A stretch of 64,000 nt of DNA from Tetrapyrgos nigripes (Eukaryota > Basidiomycota > Agaricomycetes > Agaricales > Campanellaceae). The position numbers and the translations under genes are program-made. The notes beneath the pieces were generated by a model. That model was not told the origin of the DNA. It worked only from the letters and a program-made list of their open reading frames with translations, and searched no databases. This document shows positions 57,401 through 64,000 of this stretch, piece after piece. The stretch lies in contig JAACJM010000117.1 of assembly GCA_013368315.1 (NCBI GenBank), positions 186,001-250,000 of the forward strand. Reading direction: 5' to 3'. Every line of letters begins with the position of its first letter. The stretch's first letter is position 1.

Positions 57401-58349
57401 CTGTACTGTAGAACGCGTAACATCTGGGGCTTTGACAAGTAAAGCTGATGCTGCTATTTGTTGGTTACACCTAGAGAGATTGGATATGAGTGGAAGAACA
57501 AGTCAACGAAGGATTGAAACTCACGATATCCCAAAGACAGTAGTAGTAGGATTTAGACCTGAAGGCACAAGGTGGAAATACGAGTAATCTTCAGCGCTCT
57601 GGTGAAAGTTACACATTACATTCCGTTTTGTCAAGAAATGGGTTACATACCAGGTGTGCACCATCAGGTAGAGCAAGGAATGGGAGCATTTTGTTGACTT
57701 CTTCATCATCAAATACCGTGCCTTTAGACCATTCCACTCTTGGGCCCACCTACATGACGTATGTGTCAGAAGCTAGATAAAGGCGTATAGAGGTATAAGA
57801 ACGCACCAGATGGTTGAAATCCACCAAAGCGATACCAAGAATGAGATTCCCTTGTGAAGGCTGCAATAGCACGGACTCGGGCCTTGCTTTACGAGCCATA
57901 GACGTGGTCGAACTAGAGTCGCTGCTTGAACTACGTAGTATAGTCGGCGGGTATGTTGCAGGCATCACGGTCGTATCTTCCAAATCAACGCCCTTGAACT
58001 CCTCAAGAACCGACGGGGCGACAGAGCTATTGGGCGATTCCTCTGTGCCTAACGTGTGGTCAATGCTCACATCGTCAGGTTCTGAGCTGATTTCTGTATC
58101 CACTGTTGATTCACGTTTCGACTCTGAGGATTTCGTGGATGAAGGAAAAGATTGGGATGGGAACAGGGCAGGTTGAAGTTGTGTCAGAAGGTCGGAATGT
58201 TTGAAGGAGTCTGACGTTGTAGAGTTTCTGGGAGATGCGGATGGAGAAGAGAGTGAGATTGACCGCTGGGAAGCAGTATCGCCATCGTCCTCGTCGTCTG
58301 CACGTAAGAAATTGCGAATATCGTGAGCACTGGGTGGTGGTGAGTCCAT
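54422..58349 (-). CDS. AVL9: AVL9-like DENN-domain trafficking protein
   Basis: Avl9 proteins are DENN-type regulators of late-secretory (Golgi to surface) transport. From MDSPPPSAHDIRNFL at 58349 a Ser-rich N-terminus leads to LILGIALVDFNHLV-GPRVEWSKG, the family hallmark. Then come PFLALPDGAHL, EDYSYFHLVP, FGISCNQQIAAS, AVVVLASKPLFGPIRDKLGVVT, LLLQKRIMFYGHPVERLC, LVSLIPGL, DIFGKDAFFQPYLPLQQ, GTNSIVTQQK-type residues (CGSTNSIVTQQKEIDLLVN), TEXEXFEFRDPKVERS-type region and GVRERWLAP. A long Ser/Pro-rich tail follows. The frame breaks near 54755-54765: after KTATW one base appears to be missing and the tail continues VCDLERSFQPSSP to YAGMAL. About a dozen exons. The break lies in the disordered tail. 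Confidence 0.85.
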
Positions 58350-58797
58350 AAGTCTCTGCTAGAGATGGTCTGTCACTGTAAACGCTTGCAAACAGCCGTC
58401 TAAATGTTGTCATGCCGCTGCTCTCACAGTCCCCGCCTCATTCTAGGCTGGCCAGGACCCACCAGGACCCCCATTCCAAAGATTGGCATACGAGTAAAAG
58501 TACGTGTGCAGAGAAGGGAGAATGTAATTATCACCATTTCGGACATCAATATGCATCAATCTTAAATGGTTCTTTAAAGCGTTGCCAGCACAATTGAACG
58601 TGATAAAGATAGTCTAACTGAGGAGGACAAGAGAAACTGTAAATACAAACTATATCTTCTTCTTCTGCCATCATCGCGGGACCGAGAAAGGTTGCAAAGT
58701 AAGGTAGTACTGGAACCAACAGCAAAACGAGCTACAAGACTGACGAAAAGCAACTCACTCATCGAGTTTTGAGCACCCAAAACCCAAAACCCTCTCC
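58350..58797. other. Intergenic between AVL9 and HEM13
   Basis: Contains the AVL9 promoter and the HEM13 3' flank (both genes on the minus strand). No gene seen. Confidence 0.4.
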
Positions 58798-59919
58798 TCA
58801 AAGCCAATCTCTAGGATTCTTCACCACCTCCAGCAACTTGCCCTCTTCACTCTCCTTATCCTCCCCAAGGTCACTCATATACTCCCACCTCGCCACCTCG
58901 GGTAGACTCATCAAAATACTTTCTATCCTCGCCCCTGGCGTCATCAACCCAAACTTCGTCCCTCTATCATAAACCAGATTAAACTCCACATAACGACCCC
59001 GGCGAACGAGCTGCCAACGTCTCTGTTGAGGCGTATAGGGTGTAGAACACCTCTTGGCAACAATCGGAACGTAAGAAGGGACAAAGGCATTCCCAGCAGA
59101 TTGAATGAATTCGAAAATCTCTTCCTGAGTCTGCGGCCTCAACTTCTCTTTTGACCCAGCACCCGCACTCTCACCAGCCTCAGCCGAACCTTTCAGCTTG
59201 GCATGCTCGAGCTCATTAAGATCATCAAAAAAGATACCCCCAACCCCACGCGTCTCTCCCCGATGCGGGATGTAAAAGTACTCGTCGCACCACTTTTTAA
59301 ACGTAGGATAGAGCAGCGAACCAAACGGATCGCTCGCGTCTTTAAGTGTTTTATGAAAATGCACAGCGTCTTCTTCATAAAGGTACGAAGGTGTGAGATC
59401 AGCACCTCCACCGAACCACCATGCGATCACTTTGGGTTCCTTCTGCGTGTCCTTCTCCGCGGCCTGGGTATTAGAAAACGCTTCTGTAATCTCGAAATAA
59501 CGATAATTGGCATGAGAAGTCGGTGCATGGGGGTTACGAGGATGAATGACCAAACTGATCCCCGCAGCGAAGAAGGGAAGACCATCGGATACATCTTCAG
59601 GTAACGGAAGAGTTTTATGATCAGCCCTCATCTGCTTGAGCGCAGGGGGCGGTAGTGTGCCATGAACGATGGAAATGTTAACTCCAGCCTTCTCCAACAC
59701 CGATTCGTGAGCAACGGTACCGTCCTCCTGTGCGGGCATCGCAAAGACGCAAGATTGTCCTGAACCGCCTTGAGGTCGGATCCATGCATCGCGTTTGAAA
59801 GGAGGAGCGTTGGGATCTAGTTTTTCGAGGGAAGTGACGATTTCGTGTTGGAGTTTGCGGATGTAGGTTTCGACGCGTTTGCGCATGGGTTCTGGTGACG
59901 GGGAGCTTTTGTCGGCCAT
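58798..59919 (-). CDS. HEM13: Coproporphyrinogen III oxidase (oxygen-dependent)
   Basis: An intact intronless frame of 373 aa. The enzyme decarboxylates coproporphyrinogen III to protoporphyrinogen IX in heme synthesis, using O2. Family motifs: RPQGGSGQSCVF, EKAGVNISIVHG, SLVIHPRNPHAPTSHANYRYFEI, WWFGGGADLTPSYLYEEDA, KWCDEYFYIPHRGETRGVGGIFFDDL, RRWQLVRRGRYVEFNLVYDRGTKFGL and SILMSLPEVARWEY. The length suits a cytosolic fungal enzyme, and no presequence is present. An insert of about 20 residues (GSAEAGESAGAGSKEKL) sits after DDLNELEHAKL. In yeast this gene is oxygen- and heme-regulated; no site can be named here. Confidence 0.97.
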   Translation of the reverse strand: MADKSSPSPEPMRKRVETYIRKLQHEIVTSLEKLDPNAPPFKRDAWIRPQGGSGQSCVFAMPAQEDGTVAHESVLEKAGVNISIVHGTLPPPALKQMRADHKTLPLPEDVSDGLPFFAAGISLVIHPRNPHAPTSHANYRYFEITEAFSNTQAAEKDTQKEPKVIAWWFGGGADLTPSYLYEEDAVHFHKTLKDASDPFGSLLYPTFKKWCDEYFYIPHRGETRGVGGIFFDDLNELEHAKLKGSAEAGESAGAGSKEKLRPQTQEEIFEFIQSAGNAFVPSYVPIVAKRCSTPYTPQQRRWQLVRRGRYVEFNLVYDRGTKFGLMTPGARIESILMSLPEVARWEYMSDLGEDKESEEGKLLEVVKNPRDWL

Positions 59920-60318
59920 GGTGAGGTGTGGTTGGATGATGGGAGAAAAGCGCGGAACTGGATTGATTCTACTTATAACCGGTCATGTCACTTCTGGGAC
60001 CGGACGGGCGCGATCCAGGCCAAGAGAAATCGCAAGAGGCCTGGTGTAGGCATGGCGGTAAAAAAGGACTCGACGGGTCCAGAACGTAATAGGGTGGACT
60101 AATCCGTCGGGACGGACATGTTGGACTTCCGTCGCCGTACTCGAAAAGTTGCAATTGCGATAAATATCATCTATTGATATTCTATGGTACACTAAACTGG
60201 AGAACAATAACAGAGAGTACATCCTAACCGGAAAACACTATCGATATACAAAGAGATTATATCATACGAGTCCGCAAATCGTACACCGTCGCCTACTGAA
60301 TCCAAGTCTTGACAATGA
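59920..60318. other. HEM13 upstream region and RNR1 3' flank
   Basis: No gene is seen. The HEM13 promoter must lie here. Confidence 0.4.
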
Positions 60319-63300
60319 TTAACCGGAGCACATCAAGCAAGCCTCCTTGTTCTCCAACGAACACATCAACTTGGCCTCCTCATACTCTCGCTGTTTCTGC
60401 CTTTGCAACGCAGCAGCAAACTCGGGATCAGCCTCTGCTGCTTTCCTAGTCTTCTCATCAAGAGACAAAGAATCTAGACCAGAAGACAGATCATCGGCTG
60501 GAGGAGTGGGTGGTGAGACAGGTGCAGATGACGATCTCGACGACGGAGGGGAAAGAGGAGCGGCAACTGTTGGCGCCTCAGCCGGCGCCTTGACCTCTGC
60601 CTTCACAGTGACAGCAGTTACAGATGGGATAACGACAGCAGCAGTAGCAACTTGAGGCTTAACAGCACCAGTGCCCTTCGCCTGCTGAGCCTTCACATCC
60701 TTCAGCACGCTCTGATCAACCGTGAACTGAATAGCCTGTGCAGCAGGCCTCGTCCTCAAATAGTACATCCCAGTCTTCAATCCCTTCTTCCATCCGTAAA
60801 AGTGCATACTGGTGAGCTGACCCATCGTCGGCGCAGCCAAGTGGATGTTGAGACTTTGACTTTGATCGATGAAGGCTCCACGGTCGGCAGCGAGGTCGAG
60901 GACCTTCTTTTGAGAGATTTCCCAGACGGTTTTGTAGATGGCTTTGACGTCGTCGGGGATATTGGAGACATTTTGGACGGAGCCGTTGTGGGCGATGATC
61001 ATGTTCCTCATGTTGTCGTCCCAGAGACCGAGGTCAACGAGTTCACGAAGAAGCCATGGGCAGACGACTTGGTACTCCTATCGATGCCGGTGGTCAGTAT
61101 ACAAACAGACGACAGATATAACGAAACACTCACCCCTGAGAGCACACGCCTGGTGTAGATGTTACTGGTGTAAGGCTCAAAGCATTCATTGTTTCCAAGC
61201 ATCTGACTCGTCGATGCAGTCGGCATAGGAGCAGTCAACAACGAATTCCTCAACCCATGCTTCGCAATCTTCTCCTTCAGCGAAGCCCAGTCCCACAAAC
61301 CGGTCGGTGTGACACCCCACATATCATACTGCAACTGGCCTTGATGAGCCGGCGAACCTTCAAACGTCTCATAAGGTCCATCAGTCGCAGCGATCTCGGA
61401 ACTGGCTTCGAGGGCAGCGTGATAGATAGTTTCAAAGATTTGTTGATTAAGGAGCTTGGCTTCGGGTCCGTCAAACGGTAGACGCATAGCCATGAAAGTG
61501 TCGGCGAGACCTTGCACACCGATACCAATAGGACGGTGACGCATGTTGGAACGCCTGGCAGTAGGGACGGGGTAGTAATTGACATCGATGATGCGGTTTA
61601 GGTTGAAAGCGACGATCTTGGTGACATCGTGTAGCTTTTGGAAGTCGTAGATCTTGCGCTTGCCGGATGGATCAGCGGAGTCTGCCTTGACAAAAGTGGG
61701 AAGAGCGAGAGATGCGAGGTTGCAAACAGCGGTTTCGTCAGGGGAAGAATACTCGATGATCTCAGTGCAGAGGTTGGAAGATTTAATGACACCGAGGTTC
61801 TTTTGATTAGATTTGCCTGCGACGGAATGAGCATGAAGACGATAGGCAGTTTTAAGCGGCTCACCATTAGCATGGTCCTTGTAAAGCATGAAAGGGTTTC
61901 CAGTCTCAATCTGGGCTTCCAGAATGGCATACCAGAGCTTCTGAGCAGGAATGCTTTCACGAGCCCGACCTTCACTCTCGTAGCGTTCATAAAGAGCTTC
62001 GAATTCGGCACCATAGACCTCATGCATTCCAGGAGCCTCATTCGGGCAGAACAGAGACCAGTTGCCTCCAGCCTCAACACGTTTCATACTATGACATTGA
62101 CAATCAACGACGGACCTCGCACGATGAAAAGGAAGACTCACAAGAGATCTGGTATCCAGAGAGCATAGAAGAGATCACGAGCACGGACTTCTTCTTTACC
62201 GTGATTCTTCCTGAGATCGAGCATGGAGAAGATATCGGCATGCCATGGCTCAAGGTAGATAGCAAAAGCACCAGGACGCTTGTTACCACCCTGGTCGACG
62301 TAACGGGCGGTAGCATTGTATGCACGCAACATAGGAACGATACCATTGGAGTAGCCATTGGTGCCAGCGATGTAAGAGCTACAGACATCCAAGTGAGTAA
62401 AGCGAACGACTGACGAAGACAATACACCTACCCAGTGGCACGAATGTTATGAATGTTCAGTCCAATACCACCAGCGCATTTGCTGATCAATGCACACTCC
62501 TTGAGGGTATCATAGATACCTTCAATGGAGTCTTCCTTCATACACACGAGGAAGCATGATGATAGCTGAGCATTGGGTGTACCAGCGTTGAAGAGAGTCG
62601 GCGACGCATGGGTAAAATACCTCTCTGATAGGAGATTATAGGTTTGGAGAACACGCTCAATATCATTTCCGTGAATGCCGACTGCGACACGCATCATCAT
62701 GTGTCCTGGTCGCTCAGCGACGCGTCCATCGATGCGAAGAAGGTAGGATCGCTCGAGAGTTTTGAAGCCGAAACTGGATCAAGCAGTGAGCAAGTGGCAA
62801 GATGACAGGTTGAGTTCAACGCACTAGTTGTAGGCAAGGTCTCGGCTGTAGACGATGGCAGAGTCAAGGAGCTCCTTGTTGGCCATGACGGTTTCGTAAG
62901 TCTCCTTGGAAATCATGCTGGCAGCCTTGCCGTTCTTGGGGTTAACTATTCGGCGGATTAGTACGATGAATGACCGAGACTGGAGACGACGACGCACCAT
63001 ATTCATACAAATCTTTAATAACAGCGGAGAACGACTTCTTCGTTTCCTTGTGGAGGTTTGATATCGCGATACGGGCAGCAAGGATGGCATAGTCTGGGTG
63101 CTTGGTGGTGAGGTAGGCGGCAGTTTCAGCGGCGAGGTTCTGTAGCACAATGAATGAGAAGATGGGAGACACGTCTGAAGACCATGACATACGTCGAGTT
63201 CGACAGTGGTGACACCTTGATACACGCCTTGTACCACTTTCTGTGTGACCCTGTGCGACGATGATGAGAGGTTGACCAGTACCAAATAAAAGACTACACA

Positions 63301-63604
63301 CTCTATGGGGTTCACGTAGTTCATGTCGAGTCCATAGCATAACTTGTCGATTCGCGATGTGATCTAGCGACGAAGACGCGTCAGCACTGAGGTCCAAAGT
63401 GAGACAAGACGGGCGCACCTTGTCAAACTGTACGCGCTCTTTGCGCCTGTGGTGTTGAAAAGAGAAGAAGCGCGTTAGCAATCGTGTCCTAGCCCAACCT
63501 TCAGAGCGTGTCGACATACCCATCTACGGGGACGAGAGGCCAGTCAGTGACCAGACAAGGACAGGAGCAGCTGAGACACGTACCTCGTTTGTAGACGAAA
63601 GCCA
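60319..63604 (-). CDS. RNR1: Ribonucleoside-diphosphate reductase large subunit
   Basis: Class Ia ribonucleotide reductase alpha subunit, which makes deoxynucleotides for DNA synthesis in the cytosol. Exons run from MAFVYKR (63604) through a 4-nt microexon to [10 protein letters not shown], then [49 protein letters not shown] (first active-site Cys), [48 protein letters not shown] (NLCxEI with the radical Cys), [40 protein letters not shown] and [20 protein letters not shown]. The C-terminus has a basidiomycete-style Ala/Pro/Ser linker and ends ACLMCSG, the CxxC redox pair that reloads the active site. About 900 aa. The N-terminal ATP-cone is present. No frame breaks. An ACGCGT box lies 270 bp upstream. 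Confidence 0.96.
63520..63523 (-). other. RNR1: 4-nt microexon of RNR1
   Basis: ATGG lies between acceptor CCCCGTAG and donor GTATGT. With exon 1 ending CGA G (63584) and exon 3 beginning GCGC (63446) it spells the Asp-Gly of the invariant KRDGRKERV. Without it the reading frame is lost. Confidence 0.82.
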
Positions 63605-64000
63605 TTGTCAAAGTGAAATGGCTTGAGAGGAGTAGGGAGAGGATGTGGTTGAAGGGAAAGAAGGATGAGGAAGAAAAAACGCCAACGTTCGTTCTTATAT
63701 TAGCGTGACCGCGGATAGTAGCCGGCCGATTTCCAAATCGGGTGTTCAACAAAGTAGCTTTGGACCACAGTGACACAATAGACGTGTTATTCTTGGCGCT
63801 TCTGCAATGGCAAGTCCCAAATAAATCTTTTCGTCTGCTGGATAGCGAAAAATGCGCGGTCAAGAGAGGATGGACGCGTCGAAGCAGCTAATCAACAAAG
63901 CGCGTTGTTGTGGATTGTGTACGTGGATTATCGTAAACCTCGTGTTTTTCTTCATTCTCCGATTGAAAATGTCTGATTGAAGACTTCCGTCTCTGCTTAC
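63605..64000. promoter_or_regulatory. RNR1 promoter region with an ACGCGT box
   Basis: ACGCGT, an MCB-type hexamer, occurs at 63874-63879, 270 bp before the ATG. GC-core variants (TGCGCGG, GCGCGT) cluster around it. MCB sites drive G1/S expression of RNR genes in yeasts. Binding here is inferred. Confidence 0.4.

Overview
The window is nuclear DNA of a filamentous basidiomycete, most likely a mushroom-forming agaricomycete. Genes carry many short GT-AG introns (about 50-75 nt), with CTRAC-like branch points where I checked. They are packed on both strands with short gaps. The families present (FunK1 kinases, F-box-like proteins, HET-domain proteins, a secreted fungal protein family, EGT1) are typical of that group. 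I cannot name the species.

Layout. 1-14 kb is accessory and repeat-rich. It holds a frameshifted HET gene (137-2176), an inositol monophosphatase pseudogene, a non-autonomous hAT-like element (3552-4504) carrying a perfect 12 x 28-bp minisatellite, a 2.6-kb gene-poor stretch, a PP2C phosphatase, a candidate 65-aa gene, an intact HET paralogue (9728-11749) and a small MITE. 13.8-33.2 kb is mostly core metabolism and housekeeping: a NOP8-like nucleolar protein, a secreted protein divergent from it, an arrestin-like protein, EGT1 (ergothioneine synthesis), a peroxisomal thioesterase-like protein, a DHHC S-acyltransferase and a 16-exon cytochrome P450. 34-54 kb is again accessory: three F-box-like genes, a fatty-acid 2-hydroxylase pseudogene, ORC6, two F-box paralogues flanking a FunK1 kinase, an ORC6 fragment, and two tandem HET pseudogenes. 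54.4-64 kb is core: AVL9 (DENN), HEM13 (coproporphyrinogen III oxidase) and RNR1 (ribonucleotide reductase large subunit).

How the genes relate. There is no obvious biosynthetic cluster. RNR1 and ORC6 are both S-phase genes, and each has an ACGCGT (MCB-type) hexamer upstream. The HET, FunK1 and F-box genes form a fast-evolving set with duplications, internal deletions and frameshifts, as expected for self/non-self or birth-and-death families.

Two features of the DNA stand out. First, several conserved genes need extremely small exons (4 nt in RNR1, 7 nt in EGT1, 14 nt in the thioesterase and the P450). Second, at least eight genes that otherwise look intact contain one or a few single-base frameshifts, which could be real decay or residual assembly indels. 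Exon boundaries were read by hand from splice signals and protein-family conservation. No search or alignment program was run.
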